DNA of 13,524 nt, taken from NCBI GenBank assembly GCA_004297635.1, contig SCUQ01000036.1, positions 1 to 13,524 on the forward strand, given 5' to 3'. Position 1 is the stretch's first letter, and every line of letters begins with the position of its first letter. Shown one piece after another: positions 7,819-13,524 of the stretch. The position numbers and the translations under genes are program-made. The DNA comes from Rhizorhabdus sp. GTDB taxonomy: Bacteria > Pseudomonadota > Alphaproteobacteria > Sphingomonadales > Sphingomonadaceae. The notes beneath the pieces are model-generated. The model worked only from the letters and a program-made list of their open reading frames with translations, was not told the DNA's origin and did not search any database.

Positions 7819-8834
7819 CCCAGACGTTTGCCGATGCTGCGTTCGAGCAGCGCCCAGGGCGCAGCGCCCAGCCTTGCTTTCCAGTCGCGATAATAGCCGG
7901 ACCGGGCCAGGGCCTGTTGAAACAGGCTCCTGTCTACCTCCTGGAAAACGATACCGGCCTCGGTCAGGCTCGTGCGCGCGTCATGCGCCGCCTGTTCGCT
8001 CTCGGCGCGCTGAATCCGCGCGGCGGCATCGAACTCCTCGGCAATGAGATCCTGAAGCGACGCCGGCAGTCGTTGCAGGGCAGCCATGTTCGCCGCCATC
8101 CACCAGCCATCCCAGATATGACTGGTGAGTGTGCAGACTTTCTGGACTTCATAGATCTTCCCGCTCCGGATCGCCGGTAGCCCGGCGTCGACGCCGTCGA
8201 CCACTCGGGTCTGCAGGGCGGTATAGGTCTCGCTCCAAGGCAGGCCTACCGGGGCGGCGCCGAGCGACTTATAAAGGCGTATCCAGGAGCGGCCCATCGG
8301 CACGCGGAGGCGAAAACCTTGAAGATCGGCGGGTGTCCGGATGATGTGATCGGCGGACATGATCTGAAAGAAGCCGCTGTCCCATACCCGATCGAACAGG
8401 TGGATACCGCCCCGGCCAGCCTCGGTGCGGACGAAGCTGCCTAGATCGCCATCCATCGCCCGCCAGACGTCATCGTGGTTCGCAAAGGCGAAACCGGTGG
8501 CGCTGGCGCCCACCGCCGGCATCATCGACGACAGCAACGTGCCGGATGCGGAGGCGAACTCCAGCGCCCCGGCGCGCAACTGGGTGAGCATATCGGCTTC
8601 CGAGCCCAGCTGGCTGTCGGAAAAGACCTGGATATTCAGGCGCCCCCCGCTGGCTTCCCGGATTTTCGCCGCAGCGCGCTGAATATTCGCGGTGACCGGG
8701 TGACGGGCATTGGTGATGCAGCCGAATTTATAGGTGAACTCGGCTTCCGATCGCGGACGCGACAGGAGGAAGGGGGCGCCGAGCGCCAACGCCGCACCGC
8801 CGATCAGTATATTCCGTCGCGGGATAGCGTTCAT
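7815..8834 (-). CDS. TRAP transporter solute-binding protein (DctP family), Tat-type signal
   Basis: This 339-residue periplasmic protein captures the substrate and delivers it to DctQM. The N-terminus MNAIPRRNILIGGAALALGA has a twin arginine followed by a hydrophobic core, so Tat export is likely; the mature protein should begin near residue 29. DctP features seen are FSDSQLGSEADMLTQLRAGALEF (71-93), LQGFRLRVPMG (171-181) with R177 at the usual carboxylate-binding arginine, and ALQTRVVDGVDAGLPAI (207-222). In many relatives the last motif reads VDGQEN, with an Asn that helps bind the ligand; here it is VDGVDAG, which may shift substrate preference. A strong GAGGAGGGGGG ribosome-binding site precedes the ATG. 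It lies 82 bases after the CaiB-type gene and overlaps the permease gene. Confidence 0.94.
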   Translation of the reverse strand: MNAIPRRNILIGGAALALGAPFLLSRPRSEAEFTYKFGCITNARHPVTANIQRAAAKIREASGGRLNIQVFSDSQLGSEADMLTQLRAGALEFASASGTLLSSMMPAVGASATGFAFANHDDVWRAMDGDLGSFVRTEAGRGGIHLFDRVWDSGFFQIMSADHIIRTPADLQGFRLRVPMGRSWIRLYKSLGAAPVGLPWSETYTALQTRVVDGVDAGLPAIRSGKIYEVQKVCTLTSHIWDGWWMAANMAALQRLPASLQDLIAEEFDAAARIQRAESEQAAHDARTSLTEAGIVFQEVDRSLFQQALARSGYYRDWKARLGAAPWALLERSIGKRLG

Positions 8835-8916
8835 CCCCCCTCCTCATCATTGCGGGCCAGTGATCGTGCCCGATACATCCTTTGCGCGATCCCGATCGCG
8901 GCGGCCACGTTCGCGA

Positions 8917-10107
8917 TCAGACCACCCCATCCGAGCGCAGCGCCCGGATCCGCTCCGGTGACAGACCGATGCCGGAGAGAATGGCGTCGGTATGCTCGCC
9001 CAACAGCGGCGGCGCCGATCTTATCGTGCACGGTGTGCCCGAATATTTCACGGGAAATCCGAGCTGCGGGATCGTGCCCTCCACCGGGTGTTCGACGGTC
9101 TGCAGCATCTGACGGTGCCGCACATGGGGGTCGTCGAACATTTCCTCCATATCGAGCACTGGGCCGAACGGGATATCTATTGCGGCAAATTCGGTGACCC
9201 AGGCATCGCGCTCGCGGCTGCCGAACAGGCTGGCGAGAATGGCCTTCTGCCGTTCGGCTTCTTCGCCCTCGGGCCACTGCTGATCCTTCAGCTCGGCCAG
9301 GCCGACATGATCGCAGAAGCGATGCCAGAAATGATCCTCGATGATTCCCAATGCCACGAACTTTCCGTCCGAACAGCGGTACACATTGTAACACGGGCCC
9401 TGCCCGATGAACGGCCGCTCGCCGCCCCGCGGTTCGACCTTCCCGAAGAGATATTCGGCGCCATGCAGAGCAAGCCAGGAGATGGTGCCGTCATGCATCG
9501 ACACGTCGACATATTGGCCACGGCCGGTATGGCCACGAGCGAACAGGGCGGCGAGGATGCCGGTGGTGGCCATCAGCGATCCGCCGCCGACATCGGCGAT
9601 CGACAGGCCCGGCACTATCGGGCCTTCCCCTGCCTTGCCGAACAACTGGAGCGCGCCCGCTTCCGCCATATAGTTGAGATCATGGCCCGGCTTGAGCCGG
9701 TAGGGGCCATCCTGGCCATAGCCGCTGATCGAGCAGAATATCAGGCGCGGATTTTCTTCGGACAGGCTGTCATAGGACAGCCCCAGCCGATCCATCACGC
9801 CGGGCCGGAAGCCTTCCAGCAGGATATCGGCGTTGCGCACCAAGCTGCGCAGAATCTCTTTGCCTTCCGGTTTCTTGAGATCGAGCGTGATGCTTTTCTT
9901 GTTGCGGTTGAGCAACAGGAAGGAGCCGGATTCGTAGCGATGGCGCGGATACCATGCGCGGTTATAGTCCCCGCCGTCGCGCTGCTCGACCTTGATGACC
10001 TCGGCACCGAGATCCGCCAGCATCTGCGAGCAATAGGCCCCCGGAAGCAGCCGGGTCAGATCGAGCACGGTGACGCCTTCGAGAGCGTTTGGCGCAGTTG
10101 TGCGCAT
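8917..10107 (-). CDS. CaiB/BaiF family III CoA-transferase, racemase-like
   Basis: This cytoplasmic enzyme of 396 residues belongs to the family that moves CoA between acids or epimerises 2-methylacyl-CoA. From the ATG at 10107, the N-terminus LEGVTVLDLTRLLPGAYCSQMLADLGAEVIKVE (by motif, about residues 9-41) is the family signature. GHDLNY gives H142-D143 and ADVGGGSL gives D172; these match the His-Asp pair and second Asp used by alpha-methylacyl-CoA racemases such as mycobacterial MCR. So a racemase is as likely as a transferase, and sequence alone does not settle this. ATG 10107 is preceded by GGAGGGG with nine bases spacing, better than ATG 10128, which would add seven residues and overlap the SDR stop by ATGA. 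It sits between the SDR and TRAP genes. Confidence 0.9.
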   Translation of the reverse strand: MRTTAPNALEGVTVLDLTRLLPGAYCSQMLADLGAEVIKVEQRDGGDYNRAWYPRHRYESGSFLLLNRNKKSITLDLKKPEGKEILRSLVRNADILLEGFRPGVMDRLGLSYDSLSEENPRLIFCSISGYGQDGPYRLKPGHDLNYMAEAGALQLFGKAGEGPIVPGLSIADVGGGSLMATTGILAALFARGHTGRGQYVDVSMHDGTISWLALHGAEYLFGKVEPRGGERPFIGQGPCYNVYRCSDGKFVALGIIEDHFWHRFCDHVGLAELKDQQWPEGEEAERQKAILASLFGSRERDAWVTEFAAIDIPFGPVLDMEEMFDDPHVRHRQMLQTVEHPVEGTIPQLGFPVKYSGTPCTIRSAPPLLGEHTDAILSGIGLSPERIRALRSDGVV

Positions 10108-10116
10108 GGCTTGTTT

Positions 10117-10123
10117 CCCCTCC
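10117..10123 (-). promoter_or_regulatory. Strong ribosome-binding site deciding the CaiB-type start
   Basis: On the minus strand GGAGGGG lies nine bases before the ATG at 10107. No comparable site precedes the alternative ATG at 10128, whose upstream bases are GGACCGCCGC within the SDR gene end. This favours the shorter protein beginning MRTTAPNALEG. Confidence 0.6.
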
Positions 10124-10124
10124 G

Positions 10125-10910
10125 TCATGCGGCGGTCCAGCCGCCGTCGACCCCGAGCGACTGTCCCGTCACGTAGCTTGCCTCGGACGAAGCGAGGAAC
10201 AGGCAGGCGCCGACCACTTCCTGGGGGGTGCCGAAACGCCCCATCGGGGTGCGCGCGGCGATGCGCGTTCGCAATGCCTCATGATTCTGCAGGCCTTCGG
10301 TCAGATCGGTCTCGAAGTAACCGGGGGAAACCGCGTTGACCCTGACCCCTCGGGTGGCCCAATCCAGTGCGAGCGATTTCGTGAGAAGCTCCACACCGCC
10401 TTTCGCCGCGCAATAGGCGGTGGTCTTTGCCAGTGCGGCCCGGCCGGCGATCGAGCTGATGTTGACGATCGCCCCCCGGCCTCTGGCCAGCATCGCGCGG
10501 CCGGCATGCTTGCACATCAGGAAGACGCCGGTGAGGTTGATGTCGATGATCTGGCGCCATTCTTCCAGAGGCGTGTCCTCTGGCCGGCGATACCAGGGAT
10601 TGATCCCGGCGTTGTTGACCAGCACGTCGATATGTCCGTAGCCGTCCTCGATCTCCCGGCACAGCCGGGCGACACCGTCCTCGTCGGCGACGTCGCAGGG
10701 GAAGGACCGGGCTTCGCCGCCCGCGGCCTCGATCGCGTCCGCCGTGGCCGCGAGGGTGTTCGGGTTCCGGCCGACCAGCGCCACGCGTGCCCCTTCGGCG
10801 GCGAAGCCATGCGATATCGCATGGCCCAGCCCCCGGCCGCCACCGGTGACGATGGCGACCTGGCCTTCGAAGCGGCGGCGGCCGGCCGGGGATGGGGCGG
10901 GCAAGGTCAT
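10125..10910 (-). CDS. SDR family oxidoreductase (classical type)
   Basis: This 261-residue cytoplasmic NAD(P)-dependent dehydrogenase/reductase has the normal length for classical short-chain dehydrogenases. Seen in order: the cofactor loop TGGGRGLG (22-29), CDVAD (72-76), NNAG (99-102), catalytic N125 in DINLTG, S153 in ISSIAG, and Y166-x-x-x-K170 in AYCAAKGG. The end GVDGGWTAA is typical. R49 after VALVG would favour NADP over NAD, though this is a weak hint. The substrate is not predictable; in this operon it probably oxidises or reduces a hydroxyl/keto group on the acid or its CoA ester. The ATG overlaps the acyl-CoA dehydrogenase stop (ATGA, 10907-10910). The gene is intact. Confidence 0.95.
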   Translation of the reverse strand: MTLPAPSPAGRRRFEGQVAIVTGGGRGLGHAISHGFAAEGARVALVGRNPNTLAATADAIEAAGGEARSFPCDVADEDGVARLCREIEDGYGHIDVLVNNAGINPWYRRPEDTPLEEWRQIIDINLTGVFLMCKHAGRAMLARGRGAIVNISSIAGRAALAKTTAYCAAKGGVELLTKSLALDWATRGVRVNAVSPGYFETDLTEGLQNHEALRTRIAARTPMGRFGTPQEVVGACLFLASSEASYVTGQSLGVDGGWTAA

Positions 10911-12082
10911 GCCGCTGCCTTGTTGAGCTTGCGGGCGATGTTCCAGCGATGCACCTCGGACGGGCCATCATAGATGCGGAAGGCGCGGATATCGCGGAAT
11001 ATGCGCTCCACCTCGGTATCGCCGGTCACGCCCATGCCGCCGAGGATTTGCACGCAGCGATCCACCACCCGCCAGACCGCTTCCGAACAATAGACTTTCA
11101 GCATGCTGCTTTCGAGGCCAGCCCGCTCGCCCTGGTCGAGCAACCAGGCGGTGTGCCAGATGCCGATCCGGGCGGTGTGAAGATCGATCTCGTTATCCGC
11201 CAGCATGAAACCGATGCCCTGATGCGCGGCGATCACCGCGCCGAAGGCCTCGCGCTTGCGGGCATAGTCGGCCGCGATATCGTGCGCGCGCCGCGCGGCG
11301 CCGAGCCACCGCATGCAGTGCGTGAGCCGCGCAGGCACCAGGCGAACCTGCGCGTTGCGAAAGCCCTGCCCGATCTGGCCGAGAATATCCGACGCCGGAA
11401 CGCGGACATTCTCGAGCAAGATTTCCGCATGGCCCCCGGTGAAGGATGAATCGAGCGTGACGAGTTCGCGATCGATCCGGAAGCCCGACGTCGGCAGATC
11501 GGCGACGAACATCGTCGCGCCGACATCTTCTCCATCGATGATCGTCCGCGCCATGATAATCGTGAAGGCGGCGCCGTCCGCGCCGGTGATCAGCCATTTG
11601 CGGCCGTTGATGACGAAATCGTCCCCGTCCTTCACGGCCGTGGTCTTCATCAGCGACGGATCCGAACCGGCGCCGGGATGGGGTTCGGTCATGCAGAAGC
11701 ACGAGCGCGTCTCGCCCGCCGCCATCGGCCGCAGCCAGCGCTCCTTCTGCTCCGGCGTCGCGACAGCATCGAGCAGATGCATATTGCCTTCGTCGGGGGC
11801 GGCGCAGTTCAGCGCGACGGGGCCGAGCATCGAATAGCCGGCGGCCTCGAAGACGACCGCCTTTTCCACATAGGACAGGCCGAGGCCGCCGAGCTCACGC
11901 GGAAGCTGCGGGCTGAGCAGGCCGGCATCGCGGGCGTGGCCGACCAGTTCGCGGCGCAGATCGTCGGACGGGCCATGCTGGGCCCGCCGGGGGTCGCGTT
12001 CGCGCGGGATCACTATGTCGTTCACGAAGGTGCGCGTGCGTTCCTGCAGCGCGACCAGCGACGGGGTAAGACTGAAATCCAT
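10907..12082 (-). CDS. Acyl-CoA dehydrogenase, ACAD10/11-like
   Basis: This 391-residue FAD enzyme normally forms a 2,3-double bond in acyl-CoA. The flavin/substrate signature CFCMTEPHPGAGSDPS is at 128-143. The second signature QILGGMGVTGDTEVERIFRD (345-364) is followed by FRIYDGPSEVHRWNIARKL. At the position of the MCAD catalytic Glu (Y-E-G-T) this protein has D372 (Y-D-G-P), as in ACAD10/11-type proteins. Those dehydrogenases work with an APH-like kinase and take 4-phosphoacyl-CoA intermediates. The next gene upstream here is such a kinase, 14 bases away. A good AAGAGG ribosome-binding site precedes the ATG at 12082. The exact substrate is inference, and ordinary fatty acyl-CoA oxidation remains possible. 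Confidence 0.93.
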   Translation of the reverse strand: MDFSLTPSLVALQERTRTFVNDIVIPRERDPRRAQHGPSDDLRRELVGHARDAGLLSPQLPRELGGLGLSYVEKAVVFEAAGYSMLGPVALNCAAPDEGNMHLLDAVATPEQKERWLRPMAAGETRSCFCMTEPHPGAGSDPSLMKTTAVKDGDDFVINGRKWLITGADGAAFTIIMARTIIDGEDVGATMFVADLPTSGFRIDRELVTLDSSFTGGHAEILLENVRVPASDILGQIGQGFRNAQVRLVPARLTHCMRWLGAARRAHDIAADYARKREAFGAVIAAHQGIGFMLADNEIDLHTARIGIWHTAWLLDQGERAGLESSMLKVYCSEAVWRVVDRCVQILGGMGVTGDTEVERIFRDIRAFRIYDGPSEVHRWNIARKLNKAAA

Positions 12083-12096
12083 GTTGCCTCTTGTTT

Positions 12097-13215
12097 TTAG
12101 AAGATCTTGTCGCGGGCTATGTCCATGCAGAAGCCCAGCAGTTCGTCGGCGAGGTCCCGGAAGCCCGAATAGCGCGGGTCTTTCGTCTCGCCGGAGACGT
12201 GGCGCTGGTGCAGCTGGTGAAAGACCACGCCCAGCTTGAATACCGAGAGGACACGATAGGCCTTGAAGCCGTCGAGCGGCCGGCCGGCGCGTTCGGCATA
12301 GCTGTTCGCCGCCGCCTCGCGGCTCAGGAAGCCCGGCCTGCCGCTGGGCATCTGCGCGAGCCGCTGCATGCAGGACGGATCACCGGGCTCGGTCCAATAG
12401 CTGAGCAGGGTGGCAAGATCGAACAGCGGATCGCCCCGGGTTCCCATATCCCAGTCGAGGATCGCGACCGGGCGAAGGTCTGCCGGGTCGAGCAGGACAT
12501 TGTCCAGCTTGAAGTCGTTGTGCAGCAAGGATGGCGGCGTTGCCGGCGGATCGGCCACATCGTCCAGCCATTGTGCGATGGCGGTGATCGAGGCGTGCTG
12601 GCCATCGCCGAGAATGCGATCGGCGCGCCGAAGCCAGCCGCGGCATGTACGCCGGAAGAAATCCTGCGGCGAACCCAGATCCTGCAGGCCGACCGCGTCG
12701 ACGTCCACGGCGTGGATGCGCGCCAGCGTGTCGATGAGCATGTTCGACAGCGCCGCGCCGGTTGCCCGGGTTTCGGGTAGCGGCGCCAGGCTGTCGCCTC
12801 GAACCGCAACGCCCTGGCGGAATTCGATCAGCTGGAAAGGGGCCCCGGCAATGGCGGGATCGTCGCAGAGATGGAGGCTGCGCGGTGCAAGAGGCAGTTC
12901 GCGCCACAAATTCGAGAGGATATGATGCTCGCGCACCATGTCGTTGGCGCCTGGCGGCAAAGGACCCGATGGTGGGCGTCGAAGAACAGCCCAGTCGCCA
13001 TCGATTTTCAGAAGATAGTTTAGATTGGCTAGACCACCTGCGAATTGTCGAGGTTGAGTGAGCAAGTCGATCGAGAGATTTTTCTGATCGAGATATTGAG
13101 TGATTCGTGCCCAGTCGAGCGGGTGACTGTCTTCCACCGGACGGAAGTTCATCTCCATAGCGCCGCCGGCTGCCGGGGTGTTTTCCCGTGCGGTCGCAGC
13201 CTTTGGCGTCCCCAC
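12097..13215 (-). CDS. Phosphotransferase family protein (APH fold, ACAD10/LvaA-like kinase)
   Basis: This is a cytoplasmic kinase of 372 residues with the aminoglycoside-phosphotransferase/choline-kinase fold. Numbering from GTG 13215, the nucleotide loop region is FAGGLANLNYLLKI (about 58-71), followed by WAVLRRPPSGPLPPGANDMVRE, a signature of kinases paired with ACAD10/11-type dehydrogenases. The catalytic loop is HNDFKLDN (232-239, base D234) and the metal site is AILDWD (D254). In levulinate degradation (LvaA) the same family phosphorylates 4-hydroxyacyl-CoA; drug resistance is therefore not the likely role. GTG 13215 has AAAGGA six bases upstream and lies just after the predicted promoter. 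ATG 13239 or 13293 would extend it, but 13293 lies upstream of the promoter; ATG 13158 is a shorter option. First gene of the operon. Confidence 0.85.
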   Translation of the reverse strand: MGTPKAATARENTPAAGGAMEMNFRPVEDSHPLDWARITQYLDQKNLSIDLLTQPRQFAGGLANLNYLLKIDGDWAVLRRPPSGPLPPGANDMVREHHILSNLWRELPLAPRSLHLCDDPAIAGAPFQLIEFRQGVAVRGDSLAPLPETRATGAALSNMLIDTLARIHAVDVDAVGLQDLGSPQDFFRRTCRGWLRRADRILGDGQHASITAIAQWLDDVADPPATPPSLLHNDFKLDNVLLDPADLRPVAILDWDMGTRGDPLFDLATLLSYWTEPGDPSCMQRLAQMPSGRPGFLSREAAANSYAERAGRPLDGFKAYRVLSVFKLGVVFHQLHQRHVSGETKDPRYSGFRDLADELLGFCMDIARDKIF

Positions 13216-13221
13216 TCCAAT

Positions 13222-13227
13222 TCCTTT
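13222..13227 (-). promoter_or_regulatory. Ribosome-binding site supporting GTG start of the kinase gene
   Basis: AAAGGA on the minus strand stands six bases before GTG 13215. It fits the transcription start near 13238 predicted from the promoter at 13245-13274, leaving a short leader. Other in-frame starts have weaker or wrongly spaced sites. Confidence 0.5.
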
Positions 13228-13244
13228 GCTTTCGTCCATTCCCA

Positions 13245-13274
13245 AAAATAGTCCGACAATAAGACAGATGTCAA
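13245..13274 (-). promoter_or_regulatory. Promoter of the catabolic operon
   Basis: On the minus strand TTGACA (13274-13269) is a perfect sigma-70 -35 box. After an 18-base spacer comes TATTTT (13250-13245) as a -10 box with four of six consensus bases. Transcription would start near 13238 and read leftwards through the seven catabolic genes. The 13-base operator at 13248-13260 covers the end of the spacer and part of the -10 box, so the promoter is probably repressed by the bound regulator. Confidence 0.6.
13248..13260. promoter_or_regulatory. Operator copy 1 (ATAGTCCGACAAT), GntR/FadR-like
   Basis: ATAGTCCGACAAT is a near-palindrome with core GTC-C-GAC and one mismatched arm position. The GTC-N-GAC core fits the GTM-(N)-KAC pattern of FadR-subfamily GntR regulators. 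It matches the operator at 13389-13401 in 11 of 13 positions and lies inside the operon promoter. Confidence 0.6.
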
Positions 13275-13293
13275 CGGCATTCCGAACGGCCAT

Positions 13294-13364
13294 TGGGGAC
13301 GATTCGCGCGAATAATCCTCTAAAATGGCCGATTTTTATAAGAATCTGCGACTTTTCAGATCTA
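13294..13364. other. Middle of the divergent regulatory region
   Basis: No coding sequence is seen here. It is AT-rich compared with the genes. GATTTTTATAAGAATC (13331-13346) is a 16-base palindrome with one mismatched pair and could be another protein site or simply melting-prone promoter DNA. ATCTG and CAGAT near 13344-13361 make a short inverted repeat of doubtful meaning. Confidence 0.35.
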
Positions 13365-13393
13365 TTGACTTGATCATGGGCGGACAATATAGT
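13365..13393 (+). promoter_or_regulatory. Strong divergent promoter pointing out of the window
   Basis: TTGACT (13365-13370, five of six matches to the -35 consensus), a 17-base spacer, and TATAGT (13388-13393, five of six matches to TATAAT) form a near-consensus sigma-70 promoter on the plus strand. Transcription should start near 13400 and run past the right edge. The operator at 13389-13401 overlaps the -10 box and start site. The gene served is not in the window; a regulator or a second catabolic arm is the likely cargo. Confidence 0.65.
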
Positions 13394-13401
13394 CGGACTA
13401 T
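13389..13401. promoter_or_regulatory. Operator copy 2 (ATAGTCGGACTAT), perfect palindrome
   Basis: ATAGTC-G-GACTAT is a perfect palindrome around a central base. Flanking half-site copies, CGGACAAT (13381-13388) and CGGACTTA (13402-13409), extend the pattern, giving three direct CGGAC words in 29 bases. It sits on the -10 box of the plus-strand promoter, suiting repression by a GntR/FadR-type dimer, probably the same protein that binds copy 1. Confidence 0.65.
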
Positions 13402-13524
13402 CGGACTTACGACGAAAGAGAGGCGACGATCATCGTCCGATCTCATCGGTGTCGAGCGCGTGAGCCATGTGGCGGGGCGAGCTGGCCGGTGAATCTTCGA
13501 TCGGGAAAGGCTGCTGGAAAGGCG
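13402..13524 (+). other. 5' leader of the divergent transcript, start codon uncertain
   Basis: AGAGAGG (13416-13422) looks like a ribosome-binding site but no usable start codon follows at proper distance. GACGATCATCGTC (13425-13437) is a 13-base palindrome. The only frame open to the right edge from an ATG begins at 13467 (MWRGELAGESS), with a weak upstream site; 19 codons are visible and I do not recognise it. The real gene may begin beyond the window. Confidence 0.3.

Noticed and set aside
8831-8906. Possible 25-residue peptide (VAAAIGIAQRMYRARS...) ending in an ATGA overlap with the dctP start
   Set aside because: The overlap is tempting, but its GTG start has no ribosome-binding site, the peptide is too short for a full membrane helix, and the end coincides with the dctP ribosome-binding site.
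12097-13215. Aminoglycoside resistance kinase
   Set aside because: The fold is shared, but the VLRRPPSG motif and the neighbouring acyl-CoA dehydrogenase point to acyl-CoA metabolism.

Overview
The window looks like chromosomal DNA from a GC-rich alphaproteobacterium, most likely a sphingomonad (Sphingomonadales). This is inferred from codon usage, the style of the proteins (for example the Gly/His-rich PadR regulator and the RarA sequence) and the gene mix. The genus cannot be named from this sequence.

Left part (1-3625) is core-like. A DUF2218 gene cut by the left edge follows a YqjI-like PadR regulator on the minus strand. The intergenic region upstream holds two strong palindromes. Divergently on the plus strand lie rarA (replication-fork ATPase), a small MmcQ/YjbR protein and an RNase H-fold-like DUF429-type protein, closely packed. 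A tRNA-Thr(UGU) gene follows 19 bases later. Bases 3626-3850 hold only inverted repeats at the convergent junction.

Right part (3851-13293) is one minus-strand catabolic operon of seven genes, read from right to left: an APH/ACAD10-type kinase, an acyl-CoA dehydrogenase, an SDR oxidoreductase, a CaiB/BaiF CoA-transferase or racemase, a TRAP substrate-binding protein (DctP), a fused TRAP permease (DctQM) and a PF12831-type FAD oxidoreductase. Gaps are short, and two junctions are clear ATGA overlaps (ACAD/SDR and DctP/DctQM). A third is possible at SDR/CaiB, depending on which CaiB start is used. The set suggests that an organic acid, possibly a hydroxy or branched acid, is imported, converted to its CoA ester and degraded. 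The kinase and dehydrogenase pair resembles the 4-hydroxyacyl-CoA module of LvaA/LvaC and ACAD10/11.

The right edge (13216-13524) is a regulatory region. A minus-strand promoter serves the operon, and a near-consensus plus-strand promoter points out of the window. A related 13-base operator (ATAGTC-N-GAC-A/T-AT, GntR/FadR-like) lies inside each promoter. This is the layout of a divergently transcribed, ligand-controlled regulon whose other arm starts beyond the edge.
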